In this document: positions 44,657 to 54,380 of the stretch, piece after piece
Position numbering within the stretch: position 1 is the stretch's first letter
Layout of the letters: each line of letters opens with the position of its first letter
Source of the DNA: AWTP1-9 sp035703165
GTDB lineage: Bacteria > Bacteroidota > Bacteroidia > Chitinophagales > Chitinophagaceae
Reading direction: 5' to 3'
Assembly (NCBI GenBank): GCA_035703165.1
Contig: DASSYR010000050.1
Coordinates: forward strand, 1-64,000
Length of the DNA stretch: 64,000 nucleotides
Made by a program: the position numbers and the translations under genes
Notes under the pieces: model-generated
The model's input: only the letters and a program-made list of their open reading frames with translations
Database searches by the model: none
Told to the model about the DNA's origin: nothing

Positions 44657-46594
44657 ATGAAACATTTTATATTCCTTTTGCTGTTATTTTTTACTGTTGG
44701 GGTGTATTCACAAAATACAGGTCAGGTTACATGGCAATTTTCATCCAAAAAAAATGCTGATAAGGAATATGAAATCAACGGTAAAGGGAATATAAAGGAT
44801 ACCTGGCATTTATACGGCCCTAATAATGATATCGAAGGGTTAGAACAACTTCGTTTTTCCTTTACAGATAGCTCTATTGTGCAATTAGGAAGTATTGAAG
44901 TAAAAGGTTCTTCCAAAAAAATTAATGACGCATTGCTTGGTACAACAGCTGAAGTTTATGAAGGGGGTGTGGAATTAAGTTTGAAAATAAAATTTACGGG
45001 AGATGTTCCCGCAAAATTAAAGGCTACACTACTTTATAATATTGCCGGGGGAGAAGAATTTATTCCCGTTACCGATGAAAAAGTGGAAGTAGAAATGGAG
45101 GGAGGGGTTGCTTCCAATACAAGAATTAAAATTCAAAGTATTGATATAAAAAACCCGGTAGCAACCTGTGGAGATGATGATACGGAAGGAAAAAGCTTAG
45201 CCAGTATTTTTTTCTTAGGACTAATTGGTGGTTTTATTGCATTACTTACTCCTTGCGTTTTCCCGCTTATACCACTAACAGTTTCTTTTTTTACGAAACG
45301 TTCGACAGAAAGAAAAAAAGGCGCGGCAAACGCCATGTTGTACGGCTTTTTTATTTTTCTGATTTATGTATTGTTAAGCCTTCCTTTTCATCTGCTTGAC
45401 CAGGCAAACCCGGAAATATTAAACAATATTTCTACCAATATATGGCTGAATCTTTTGTTCTTTATCATCTTTATTGTATTTGCCATTTCTTTTTTCGGCT
45501 ATTTTGAAATCGGATTACCGCCATCTTTAGCCAGTAAAATTGATTCAAGGTCTGGAATAGGTAACTGGGGTGGAATATTTTTTATGGCACTTACCCTGGC
45601 TATTGTTTCTTTTTCTTGCACAGGGCCAATATTAGGTTCTTTATTAGCAGGGGCACTTACCAACAACGGAGGAGCAATACAACTTACCTTTGGTATGGGA
45701 GGTTTTGGGCTCGGGCTGGCATTACCCTTTGCTTTATTTGCTTTATTTCCACAGTGGCTTCATTCATTGCCTAAATCTGGCGGTTGGTTAACTTCTGTAA
45801 AAGTGGTACTTGGCTTTTTGGAGTTAGCTATGGCCATCAAGTTCCTGTCCAATGCCGATTTAGTAGCGCAATGGGGCTTTTTAAAAAGAGAGATTTTTAT
45901 TGGTAGCTGGATTGTTATTGGGATTGCTATAATACTATATCTTGTTGGATTTATCCGTTTCCCCCACGATTCACCGGTGAAAAAAATAAAAGGAATAAGG
46001 CTGGCTTTTATTATTTTATTTTCCATAACAACGTTGTATATAACGCCGGGTATTACTAATACAAAATGGGCTAACCTGAAATTAATCAGCGGTTTCCCCC
46101 CCCCACTTTGTTACAGTTTATATACACACCCTGTTAATTGCGAAAAGGGGATTGAGCCATTAAGAGATTATGAGGAGGCATTGCGGATAGCCAAAGCTGA
46201 AAACAAGCCTATTTTAATTGATTTTACCGGATGGGCCTGTGTAAACTGTCGCCGTATGGAAGAAAAAGTATGGGTTGATCCCGATGTAGTTGCTAAAATG
46301 AAAAATGATTTTGTAGTAGTATCCTTGTACGTGGATGAAAAACAGGTATTGCCGGCTGCCAAACAATTAGAGTATAAAACAAAAACCGGGGCCGATAAAT
46401 CTATCGTTACCGTGGGAGACAAATGGGCTACCTTCCAGTCTGAAAACTTTAATGCTGTATCACAACCCCAGTATGCTATTATTAGTACGGATGAAAAAGC
46501 GCTAACTAAAACAAAGGGGTACACGCCTAATTCTTCAGAATTTAATAAGTGGCTGCAATGTGGGCTGGATGCATTTAAATCTTCTGTTAAATAA
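44657..46594 (+). CDS. dsbD: DsbD-type thiol:disulfide interchange protein
   Basis: A 645-residue membrane protein that carries reducing power from cytoplasmic thioredoxin to the periplasm. Order: signal peptide (1-18), DsbD N-terminal-like domain (about 20-145) without any cysteine, an eight-helix core (about 175-450) with the redox pair in LTPCVFPLIPLT and SFSCTGPILG, then a C-terminal thioredoxin domain with WACVNCR (CxxC). Where the upstream paralogue has its Cys pair, this N-domain has GGEEFIPV. An in-frame C8 tract lies at 46096-46103, just before the thioredoxin domain. Confidence 0.9.
   Translation: MKHFIFLLLLFFTVGVYSQNTGQVTWQFSSKKNADKEYEINGKGNIKDTWHLYGPNNDIEGLEQLRFSFTDSSIVQLGSIEVKGSSKKINDALLGTTAEVYEGGVELSLKIKFTGDVPAKLKATLLYNIAGGEEFIPVTDEKVEVEMEGGVASNTRIKIQSIDIKNPVATCGDDDTEGKSLASIFFLGLIGGFIALLTPCVFPLIPLTVSFFTKRSTERKKGAANAMLYGFFIFLIYVLLSLPFHLLDQANPEILNNISTNIWLNLLFFIIFIVFAISFFGYFEIGLPPSLASKIDSRSGIGNWGGIFFMALTLAIVSFSCTGPILGSLLAGALTNNGGAIQLTFGMGGFGLGLALPFALFALFPQWLHSLPKSGGWLTSVKVVLGFLELAMAIKFLSNADLVAQWGFLKREIFIGSWIVIGIAIILYLVGFIRFPHDSPVKKIKGIRLAFIILFSITTLYITPGITNTKWANLKLISGFPPPLCYSLYTHPVNCEKGIEPLRDYEEALRIAKAENKPILIDFTGWACVNCRRMEEKVWVDPDVVAKMKNDFVVVSLYVDEKQVLPAAKQLEYKTKTGADKSIVTVGDKWATFQSENFNAVSQPQYAIISTDEKALTKTKGYTPNSSEFNKWLQCGLDAFKSSVK
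46096..46103 (+). repeat. C8 homopolymer inside dsbD
   Basis: Eight consecutive C read as part of Phe-Pro-Pro-Pro. A length change would remove the C-terminal thioredoxin domain. Confidence 0.85.
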
Positions 46595-46597
46595 ATA

Positions 46598-46623
46598 AAA
46601 ATGCTCCCTGAGAGGAGCATTTT
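46598..46623. terminator. bidirectional terminator between dsbD and the ECF sigma gene
   Basis: AAAATGCTCC (46598-46607) pairs perfectly with GGAGCATTTT (46614-46623) over a 6-nt loop. A and T runs on either side suit termination of both convergent genes. Confidence 0.85.
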
Positions 46624-46647
46624 CTATCTTATTAAAAACATACAATT

Positions 46648-47229
46648 TTACAAGGCAATTTGCTTTTCAACCATCATTTTACGCAGGTTAATTAATCCAT
46701 AACGCATACGTCCGAGAGCTGTGTTGATGCTGCATTTGGTTAAATCAGCTATTTCTTTAAAACTTAAATCGGCATAGTGACGAAGAATTATTACCTCTCT
46801 TTGTTCATCCGGTAGTAAATCCAACATACGACGTACACGATCGTAGCTCTGGCGTTTCATCATTTTTACATCGGCGCCTTCCTCGCTGAAATTTATTACT
46901 TCAAATATATCCTGGTTGTCGTTGGTTTTTATGGTAGGAGTTCTTTTTAGCTTACGGAAGTGATCTACACAAAGGTTATGTGCAATACGCATAGCCCAGG
47001 GAAGAAATTTTCCTTCCTCGGTATATCGCCCGCCGCGTACTGTATCAATTATGCGGATGAATACATCCTGAAAAATATCCTCGGCTAAGTATTTATCTTT
47101 TACCAAAAGGAAAATGGAGGTATAAATTTTGTCTTTGTAGCGAATTACAAGTGTTTCCAGAGCTTCGGGAGTTCCTTCCTGAAATAGGTGGATTAGCTGC
47201 TGATCAGTCAGTTTGTTAAATGTATGCAT
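46648..47229 (-). CDS. ECF-family RNA polymerase sigma factor
   Basis: A 193-residue sigma factor with only regions 2 and 4. Region 2 includes YKDKIYTSIFLLVKDKYLAEDIFQDVFIRI and WAMRIAHNLCVDHFRK; region 4 has LPDEQREVIILRHYADLSFKEIADL and the recognition helix INTALGRMRYGLINLR. No anti-sigma gene is next to it, so control is likely at another level. Its length and sequence fit the housekeeping-like ECF found singly in many Bacteroidota. Confidence 0.93.
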   Translation of the reverse strand: MHTFNKLTDQQLIHLFQEGTPEALETLVIRYKDKIYTSIFLLVKDKYLAEDIFQDVFIRIIDTVRGGRYTEEGKFLPWAMRIAHNLCVDHFRKLKRTPTIKTNDNQDIFEVINFSEEGADVKMMKRQSYDRVRRMLDLLPDEQREVIILRHYADLSFKEIADLTKCSINTALGRMRYGLINLRKMMVEKQIAL

Positions 47230-47465
47230 AGAACCGCATTTTAATTGGGTTTGGCAATCTGTTAATGTGACTAAAAACTAAATGTGTAGAAGTTGTGCGA
47301 TAGGCAAAAAGATGTGTGTTTGGTTTTGAAAATATTGGATTTCACATTAAAAGTAGTTTATTTCTTTAATTCAGCAAACTTTTGGGAAAAAAACTTGCCG
47401 ATACCGTAATTTCTGCAATTATTCAAATAGCAATAATTAACAGAAAATTAATTAATTGTTACATT

Positions 47466-47473
47466 TAAATTTG
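47466..47473 (+). promoter_or_regulatory. -7 promoter box of uvrA
   Basis: TAAATTTG, an exact TAnnTTTG match ending 10 bp before the ATG, implying a leader of only a few bases. No LexA-type box was recognised. Confidence 0.5.
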
Positions 47474-47483
47474 CTCTCCTTTT

Positions 47484-50297
47484 ATGAGTACGGTAAAAAG
47501 AACAAATACAACACCAGCCATTTCTGCAAAGAAAACGGATTCAATATATATTAAGGGGGCAAGGGTACACAATTTAAAAAACGTATCCGTAGCTATTCCG
47601 AGAAATAAATTAATTGTAGTAACAGGCGTATCTGGTTCAGGAAAATCTTCTTTAACAATTGATACCCTTTATGCGGAAGGTCAGAGACGATATGCCGAAA
47701 GTTTAAGTGCCTATGCCCGCCAGTTTTTAAACCGAATGAACAAACCGGATGTGGATTTTATTAAAGGGTTAAGTCCGGCTATTGCCATTGAGCAGAAAGT
47801 TATAACCCGTACGCCTCGTTCTACTGTGGGTAGCATGACAGAAATTTATGATTACCTGCGTTTACTATTTGCCAGGATTGGAAAAACCATATCGCCTGTT
47901 AGCGGGAAAGAAGTAAAAAAAGATGACGTGAACGATGTAGTAGAAGCCATTGCTGAATTAAAAGAAGGGGATAAAGTTTTGATATTGGTACCTTTTAAGA
48001 TTCATCAAAAAAGGGATATAAAAGAAGAATTGAAAATCCTATTGCAAAAGGGGTTTTCAAGGATTTATCATAATAAAGAAACATTACGGATTGAAGATTT
48101 ATTAGAGAGTAAAGATTTTACATTATCAAAATCTGTCTTAAAATCATCCGTGTATGTGCTTATTGACCGTCTTGTAGTAAAACCGTTTGATGAGGATGAC
48201 AAACATAGAATAGCTGATTCGGTAGGAACAGCTTTTTATGAAGGCGATGGCGAGGTGTATATAGAAATCAATGGAGACAAGCTGCTACATTTTTCTAATA
48301 AATTTGAATTGGATGGAATCATTTTTGAAGAACCTTCGCCTAATTTATTTTCTTTTAATAATCCTTTCGGCGCCTGCCCTGTTTGTGAAGGTTTTTCCCA
48401 GGTTTTGGGTATTGATGAGGATTTGGTTTTACCAGACAGGAGACTAAGTGTATATGAAAACGGAGTGGCTCCCTGGAAAGGAGAAAAATTAAGCTGGTGG
48501 AAAGACCAATTTGTGAAAGCAGCCCGTAAGTTCGATTTTCCGGTACATAAGCCCATTGCTCAGCTAACCAGGCAGCAATTAAAAGTATTGTGGGAGGGCA
48601 ATGAACATGCTTATGGTATTAATGATTTTTTTAAGGAAGTTGAACAAAATTTATATAAAGTTCAGTACCGGGTATTGCTTTCAAGATACCGGGGGCGTAC
48701 CATGTGTTATGAATGTAAAGGATACCGCTTAAGAAAAGAAGCGTTGTATATAAAAATTGCTAAAAAGCATATTGGTGAATTATGCGAAATGCAAGTAAAA
48801 GATTTAAAGCTGTGGTTTGAAAAACTTTCGCTATCGGATTATGATGCAAAAATTGGTAAAAGATTATTAATAGAAATACATCATCGCTTACAAACATTGC
48901 TGGATGTTGGCTTAGGGTACCTTACCTTGAATCGCCTGGCTAATAGTTTAAGTGGGGGAGAGAGTCAACGTATTCAATTAACAAGAAGTTTAGGGAGCAA
49001 TCTTACTAATTCGCTTTATATTTTAGACGAACCGTCTATAGGATTACATCCGAGAGATACCTCAAGATTAATATCCGTTTTAAAACAGTTACGTGATTTA
49101 GGAAATACGGTAATAGTGGTGGAACATGATGAAATGATGATGCGGGAGGCCGATCATATTATTGATATGGGGCCTTTGGCCAGTCATTTAGGTGGAGAAA
49201 TTATTGCAGAAGGAAATTATGAGGAAGTAATAGCAAACAAATTAAGTTTAACGGGTAGATATCTGAAAGGTGAATTAAAAATTGAGCCGCCTGTACATAT
49301 TCGAAAAGGCATTCGGTCAATTAAGGTAGAAGAGGCACAACAAAATAACTTAAAAAACATTACAGTAGAATTTCCTTTAAATGTTTTATGTGTTGTGAGT
49401 GGAGTAAGTGGCAGCGGTAAAACAACGCTGGTTAAACAAATTTTATATCCTGCTCTTAAAAAAATAAAGGGCGAGTATGTAGATAAGGTTGGCCTGCATA
49501 AAACCATCAGTGGCGATATTGATTACATTTCGCAAATAGAAATGGTTGACCAAAATCCAATCGGTAAGTCATCCAGAAGTAATCCGGTTACCTATATTAA
49601 AGCGTACGATGAAATAAGAGATTTATTTTCTAATCAGCCACTAAGTAAAATCCGCGGTTTTCAGCCCAAGCACTTTTCTTTTAATGTGGATGGCGGACGA
49701 TGCGATGCTTGTAAAGGCGAGGGCGAGCAGGTAGTGGAAATGCAGTTTCTGGCCGATGTGCATTTGATTTGTGAAGTATGTGGTGGGAAGAGATTTAAAG
49801 AAGAAGTGCTGGAGGTAACATACCAAAACAAGAGTATTCATGACGTATTGGAGTTAAGTGCAGACGAGGCGATTGATTTTTTTAAAAATGAGAAAGATAT
49901 TGTAAATAAAATAAAACCTTTGTGTGATGTGGGTCTTGGCTATATTAAACTCGGTCAATCATCGGATACACTATCCGGTGGCGAAGCACAAAGAGTTAAA
50001 CTTGCTTCATTTTTGGGTAAAGGAAAAGCGCAAGGACATATACTTTTTATTTTTGACGAACCCACAACCGGTCTTCACTTTCACGACATAAAAAAGCTAC
50101 TTTCTTCATTTAATGCATTAATTGAGCAAGGGCATTCCATTATTGTAATTGAGCACAATGTGGATGTAATCAAATCGGCCGATTGGATTATTGACCTGGG
50201 GCCGGAAGCTGGCGATGGAGGTGGCGATTTGGTTTATAGCGGCCCGCCTAAGGGAATTAAAAATAAAGCAATAAGCTATACTGCAAAATTCATCTGA
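47484..50297 (+). CDS. uvrA: excinuclease ABC subunit A
   Basis: A 937-residue damage-recognition ATPase of nucleotide excision repair. Two ATPase modules are seen: Walker A GVSGSGKSSLTIDTLYAEG near residue 47 and GVSGSGKTTLVKQ near 640, with matching LSGGESQRIQL and LSGGEAQRVKL signatures and Walker B blocks ILDEPSIGLH and IFDEPTTGLH. Zinc-binding CPVCEG with CYECKG and CDACKGEG with CEVCGGKR are present. QKVITRTPRSTVGS is typical of true UvrA. Its end overlaps the convergent DUF4293 gene by 8 bp. Confidence 0.97.
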   Translation: MSTVKRTNTTPAISAKKTDSIYIKGARVHNLKNVSVAIPRNKLIVVTGVSGSGKSSLTIDTLYAEGQRRYAESLSAYARQFLNRMNKPDVDFIKGLSPAIAIEQKVITRTPRSTVGSMTEIYDYLRLLFARIGKTISPVSGKEVKKDDVNDVVEAIAELKEGDKVLILVPFKIHQKRDIKEELKILLQKGFSRIYHNKETLRIEDLLESKDFTLSKSVLKSSVYVLIDRLVVKPFDEDDKHRIADSVGTAFYEGDGEVYIEINGDKLLHFSNKFELDGIIFEEPSPNLFSFNNPFGACPVCEGFSQVLGIDEDLVLPDRRLSVYENGVAPWKGEKLSWWKDQFVKAARKFDFPVHKPIAQLTRQQLKVLWEGNEHAYGINDFFKEVEQNLYKVQYRVLLSRYRGRTMCYECKGYRLRKEALYIKIAKKHIGELCEMQVKDLKLWFEKLSLSDYDAKIGKRLLIEIHHRLQTLLDVGLGYLTLNRLANSLSGGESQRIQLTRSLGSNLTNSLYILDEPSIGLHPRDTSRLISVLKQLRDLGNTVIVVEHDEMMMREADHIIDMGPLASHLGGEIIAEGNYEEVIANKLSLTGRYLKGELKIEPPVHIRKGIRSIKVEEAQQNNLKNITVEFPLNVLCVVSGVSGSGKTTLVKQILYPALKKIKGEYVDKVGLHKTISGDIDYISQIEMVDQNPIGKSSRSNPVTYIKAYDEIRDLFSNQPLSKIRGFQPKHFSFNVDGGRCDACKGEGEQVVEMQFLADVHLICEVCGGKRFKEEVLEVTYQNKSIHDVLELSADEAIDFFKNEKDIVNKIKPLCDVGLGYIKLGQSSDTLSGGEAQRVKLASFLGKGKAQGHILFIFDEPTTGLHFHDIKKLLSSFNALIEQGHSIIVIEHNVDVIKSADWIIDLGPEAGDGGGDLVYSGPPKGIKNKAISYTAKFI

Positions 50298-50697
50298 GTT
50301 TATCCATGCTTTTTATCAGTTTTTCATCTTTCCATATTCCCCTCATTGCAAATATTAAGAACAGGGGTATTGCGAAGTAAAAAATAGCCCAGAGGCTAAT
50401 AGTACCGCTAGCGAAATTTTTTAATTTCAAAAATAACAAAGTAAGGAATATAGCGGAAACGATAAAGGCAAATGCACAGATCTTTATTTGTAGTTTTCTT
50501 TGTTTATAAAGAAAGATGGTGATAAACGAAGCAGTACCAATACCTGAAGCCAAAATGGTTAATACCATGTTGGTTTTAGCTGATAATTGTGATGCTATTC
50601 CTGCCGCATCAGTACCTGCATAAAAATCAAATTTCAAGGTAAGGAAGCTACAAACAGCCGTAATAAGTAACCAAAGTGATTGAGTGCGTTGTATCAT
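50290..50697 (-). CDS. DUF4293 family membrane protein
   Basis: A 135-residue protein with four membrane helices and the IQRTQSLWLLI opening of DUF4293, a Bacteroidota family of unknown function. It starts 9 bp after glyA on the same strand and is probably co-transcribed with it. Confidence 0.8.
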   Translation of the reverse strand: MIQRTQSLWLLITAVCSFLTLKFDFYAGTDAAGIASQLSAKTNMVLTILASGIGTASFITIFLYKQRKLQIKICAFAFIVSAIFLTLLFLKLKNFASGTISLWAIFYFAIPLFLIFAMRGIWKDEKLIKSMDKLR

Positions 50698-50706
50698 AAA
50701 ATATTT

Positions 50707-51987
50707 TTATTTTAATTCGGGATATAAAGGGAACTGTTTCATAAAACTATTTACATCTTTTCGCACTGTTTCAATAATTGTTTCATTATCTGCATTCATT
50801 AAAACTTTATCCATACTCTCCACAATAAATGACATGTCAGCCTCTTTCATTCCCCTGGTTGTTATAGCAGGCGTGCCTATCCTTATTCCCGAAGTTACGA
50901 AAGCGCTTTTATCATCAAAAGGAACCATATTTTTATTACAGGTGATATCAGCTTTTACCAATGCCTGTTCGGCTTTTTTACCGCTGATATTTTTATTACG
51001 CAGATCAATCAGCATTAAATGATTATCGGTTCCTTCACTTATCAAATGATACCCTTTATCAACAAACACTTTAGCCATCGCCTGTGCATTGCTGATAACC
51101 TGTTTGGCATACAGGGTAAATTCATCACTAAGTATTTCACCAAAGGCAACTGCTTTAGCAGCAATAATATGTTCCAGTGGTCCACCCTGCTGACCGGGGA
51201 ATACTGCCATATCAATGAGGTTACTCATCATTCGGATATTGCCTTTTACATCTTTGAGTCCAAAAGGATTTTCGAAATCTTTTTGCATCAAAATAATACC
51301 ACCTCTTGGTCCACGTAATGTTTTATGTGTGGTGGAAGTAACAAAATGGCAATGTTCAAAAGGAGAGTTTAGTAAACCTTTTGCAATCAAACCAGCAGGG
51401 TGTGCCATATCACACATAACAAAGGCACCTATTTCATCGGCTACTTTTCTTATACGGACGTAATCCCAATCTCTACTATAGGCAGAAGCTCCACAAATAA
51501 TTAATTTGGGCTTTTCTGTTTTTGCTTTTTCTTCCAGCATTTCATAATCCACGGTGCCGGTTTCTTTTTTTACACCATAAAAAAGCGCTTTGTATAATTT
51601 GCCAGAAAAATTTACGGGTGATCCATGTGTTAAATGTCCGCCCATACTTAAATCAAGTCCTAAAATTTTGTCACCCGGATTAATAATGGCGCTCATAAGG
51701 GCAGCATTGGCTTGTGCCCCGCTATGTGGTTGAACATTAGCGTATTCACAATTAAAAATTTGTTTAAGACGATCAATGGCTAATTGTTCAGTTTGATCTA
51801 CGAATTCACAACCGGCATAGTATCTTTTGCCGGGGTATCCTTCAGCATACTTATTGGTTAATACGCTTCCCATTGCTTCCATTACCTGCACGCTGGTAAA
51901 ATTTTCAGAAGCAATAAGTTCAATACCTTGTCTTTGCCGTTCTAATTCTTTACGTATAAGGTTAAAAACTAAAGTATCTCTTTGCAT
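50707..51987 (-). CDS. glyA: serine hydroxymethyltransferase
   Basis: A 426-residue PLP enzyme interconverting serine and glycine with tetrahydrofolate, the main one-carbon source. It shows IELIASENFTS, YAEGYPGKRYYAGCE, PHSGAQANAAL, the PLP Lys in TSTTHKTLRGPRGG and PGQQGGPLEH. The frame continues 19 codons upstream to 52044, but MQRDTLVFNLIRKELERQ at 51987 is the normal start and a promoter box lies within the extension. Confidence 0.97.
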   Translation of the reverse strand: MQRDTLVFNLIRKELERQRQGIELIASENFTSVQVMEAMGSVLTNKYAEGYPGKRYYAGCEFVDQTEQLAIDRLKQIFNCEYANVQPHSGAQANAALMSAIINPGDKILGLDLSMGGHLTHGSPVNFSGKLYKALFYGVKKETGTVDYEMLEEKAKTEKPKLIICGASAYSRDWDYVRIRKVADEIGAFVMCDMAHPAGLIAKGLLNSPFEHCHFVTSTTHKTLRGPRGGIILMQKDFENPFGLKDVKGNIRMMSNLIDMAVFPGQQGGPLEHIIAAKAVAFGEILSDEFTLYAKQVISNAQAMAKVFVDKGYHLISEGTDNHLMLIDLRNKNISGKKAEQALVKADITCNKNMVPFDDKSAFVTSGIRIGTPAITTRGMKEADMSFIVESMDKVLMNADNETIIETVRKDVNSFMKQFPLYPELK

Positions 51988-52006
51988 ATCTAATTTTATT
52001 TGGGTA

Positions 52007-52014
52007 CAAATATA
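52007..52014 (-). promoter_or_regulatory. -7 promoter box of glyA
   Basis: TATATTTG on the minus strand, 19 bp before the ATG. A TTTG at 52038-52041 lies 23 bp further upstream and can serve as -33 element. Confidence 0.55.
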
Positions 52015-52137
52015 ACTCTGCCAAATTAGTAATAAAGCAAACAATTAATTTTTGTATTGTTATTATTTAGACTGCTCCAATTAAAAATTTACTATTTTCA
52101 CAGTCTGTTTTTTGCAGTTCTACCATAACCGCGGATA

Positions 52138-53130
52138 ATGAAAGCAATAATTCCTGTAGCGGGTGCAGGCACTAAACTGCGCCCCCATACATTTACACAA
52201 CCAAAGGCATTGATTCCTTTAGCAGGTAAAACCATACTGAGCATAATCGTTGACCAGCTTAAAGAAGCGGGGTTAAATGAATTTATTTTTGTAGTTGGTC
52301 ACTTAGGAGATAAAATTCGAGATTACATTAAAGAAAAGTATCCCGAACTTACTTCTCATTTTATAGTTCAGAACGAAAGAGAAGGATTGGGACATGCTCT
52401 TTCGCTAACAAGGGAAGTAGTAGCAAATGATGAGATGATTATTGTACTGGGGGATACCATTTGCGAATTTGATGTAGAGGAAGTTTTACATACTCCATAT
52501 TCCATGATGGGCATTAAAAAAGTAGATGACCCAAGAAATTTTGGAGTGGCGGAAATTGATGAAAACGGTTTTATAAGCAGGGTTGTGGAAAAACCACACA
52601 TACCTAAATCAAATAAGGCTTTGGTGGGGTTGTATAAGATAAAAGAGAGTAAAATTTTGTTTGATTGCCTGGCTTTGAATATTAAAGAAGGCGTAAAAAG
52701 CCATGATGAATTTAACCTTACGGATGCAATTGAATGTATGATTGAAAAAGGGGTTAAAATTAAATCTTTTAAAGTGCAAAATTGGTTTGATTGTGGTAGA
52801 AAAGAAACCCTGCTGGAATCTAATGCCATTTTGCTCAAAAAATTTGGAAGTTCTATCTCGTCTGAACATAATTTTGAAAACACGATTATTATTCCACCGG
52901 TTAGCATTGCCGAGGGATGCGATATACGCAATTCTATTATAGGCCCTAACGTGGCCATTGGTGAGCAAACCAAAATTTACTATTCTATCGTTAAAGAATC
53001 AATTATTGGTTCCTATACTAATTTATTTGAAATCGTTTTAGATAATTCGCTTATTGGTAGTGATGCCGAAATAAAAGGCGAAACCCGCAGTTTAAATATT
53101 GGTGATAATACGGAAATTGATTTAGGATAG
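52138..53130 (+). CDS. sugar-phosphate nucleotidylyltransferase with C-terminal left-handed beta-helix
   Basis: A 330-residue enzyme. The N-terminal nucleotidyltransferase domain has GAGTKLRPHTFTQPKALIPLAGK (in part, with Lys for donor binding), VVGHLGDKI and the metal-binding LGDTICEFD. The C-terminal 90 residues show hexapeptide-like turns (IAEGCDIRNSIIGPNVAIGE). This resembles GlcNAc-1-P uridylyl- or hexose-1-P thymidylyltransferases, and could make a nucleotide sugar for the surface glycans. Sugar and nucleotide are not resolved. Confidence 0.85.
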   Translation: MKAIIPVAGAGTKLRPHTFTQPKALIPLAGKTILSIIVDQLKEAGLNEFIFVVGHLGDKIRDYIKEKYPELTSHFIVQNEREGLGHALSLTREVVANDEMIIVLGDTICEFDVEEVLHTPYSMMGIKKVDDPRNFGVAEIDENGFISRVVEKPHIPKSNKALVGLYKIKESKILFDCLALNIKEGVKSHDEFNLTDAIECMIEKGVKIKSFKVQNWFDCGRKETLLESNAILLKKFGSSISSEHNFENTIIIPPVSIAEGCDIRNSIIGPNVAIGEQTKIYYSIVKESIIGSYTNLFEIVLDNSLIGSDAEIKGETRSLNIGDNTEIDLG

Positions 53131-53413
53131 AGTCATAATTTTACTTTCATATATTGTTTAACAGTGAGAAATTACTGTAAAGGGTAGAATTGCTGGAGAA
53201 TGGGGGGAAGTCGGCTTTAAATGGGAATGCTCCTTATTCAAATTTGTTCGCCAAACTAACTAAGCAGAACAATTTCACCTCGTTAGCAAACATAATTTTT
53301 TTTGTAATTTCCTGAAATAATATTCGATTGATATTGCAACGTTTTATTAATTGCTGTGTCTTTACTTAGAGCAGTTCTTTAAATTCAGGTATATTGCAAT
53401 ATAATTTTTTATT

Positions 53414-54367
53414 ATGCAGGCTTTCTCCAACCGGATTACCCAATTGTTTGGAATTGATTATCCAATTATACAGGCGGGAATGATTTGGGCCAGCGGATGG
53501 CGATTGGCCAGTGCGGTAAGCAATGCCGGTGGTCTGGGATTAATTGGCAGTGGTAGTATGTACCCGGAAGTTTTAAAGGAGCATATTATAAAATGCAAAG
53601 AAGCCACTATTAAACCATTTGGAGTAAACGTTCCCTTGTTGTATCCGGATATTGATAAGCACATCCGGGTAATTATTGATGAAAAGATTCCCATTGTTTT
53701 TACTTCTGCAGGTAACCCCAAAACGTGGACAAACATATTAAAGAAGGAAGGGATAAAAGTAGTACATGTAGTAAGCAGTAGCAAGTTTGCAAAAAAGGCG
53801 GAGGAGGCTGGCTGTGATGCGGTGGTTGCAGAAGGTTTTGAGGCTGGCGGGCATAATGGACGGGAGGAAACGACCACACTGGTTTTAATTCCGGCAGTGG
53901 TAAGCGCTGTAAAGATTCCGGTTATTGCTGCTGGTGGAATTTATAATGGGAAAAGTATGTTGGCGGCAATGGTATTGGGTGCAGAAGGCGTGCAAATAGG
54001 CAGTCGTTTTGTGGCAAGTGAGGAAGCGTCCTCCCATATTCATTTTAAAGAGGCGGTTATTCAATCTGCGGAAGGGGACACTATGCTGATGCTAAAGAAA
54101 CTAACACCCGTTAGGATGATGAAGAATAAATTTTTTGAAAAAATACAAAAAGCTGAACTTAGTGGTGCCAATGAAGAACAATTAAAGGAATTGTTAGGAA
54201 GGGCAAGAGCAAAAAAAGGAATGTTTGAAGGAGACCTGGAGGAAGGGGAATTAGAAATTGGACAGGTAAGCGCTTTATTGAATGATATATTGCCGGCAGA
54301 AATAATCGTTAAACAAATTTGGTCTGAATTTACTGATGCTGTTAAGCATCCATTAAAAAAAAGCTAA
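53414..54367 (+). CDS. FMN-dependent nitronate monooxygenase or FabK-like enoyl-ACP reductase
   Basis: A 317-residue TIM-barrel flavoprotein of the NPD/FabK family. It begins FGIDYPIIQAGMIW, has SNAGGLGLIGSG, the active-site His in EAGGHNGRE and FMN-phosphate loops AAGGIYNGKSM and GAEGVQIGSRF. Members oxidise nitronates or reduce enoyl-ACP; which applies cannot be told by eye. The next gene begins 14 bp downstream and may be co-transcribed. Confidence 0.82.
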   Translation: MQAFSNRITQLFGIDYPIIQAGMIWASGWRLASAVSNAGGLGLIGSGSMYPEVLKEHIIKCKEATIKPFGVNVPLLYPDIDKHIRVIIDEKIPIVFTSAGNPKTWTNILKKEGIKVVHVVSSSKFAKKAEEAGCDAVVAEGFEAGGHNGREETTTLVLIPAVVSAVKIPVIAAGGIYNGKSMLAAMVLGAEGVQIGSRFVASEEASSHIHFKEAVIQSAEGDTMLMLKKLTPVRMMKNKFFEKIQKAELSGANEEQLKELLGRARAKKGMFEGDLEEGELEIGQVSALLNDILPAEIIVKQIWSEFTDAVKHPLKKS

Positions 54368-54380
54368 AACTTATTTAGTT

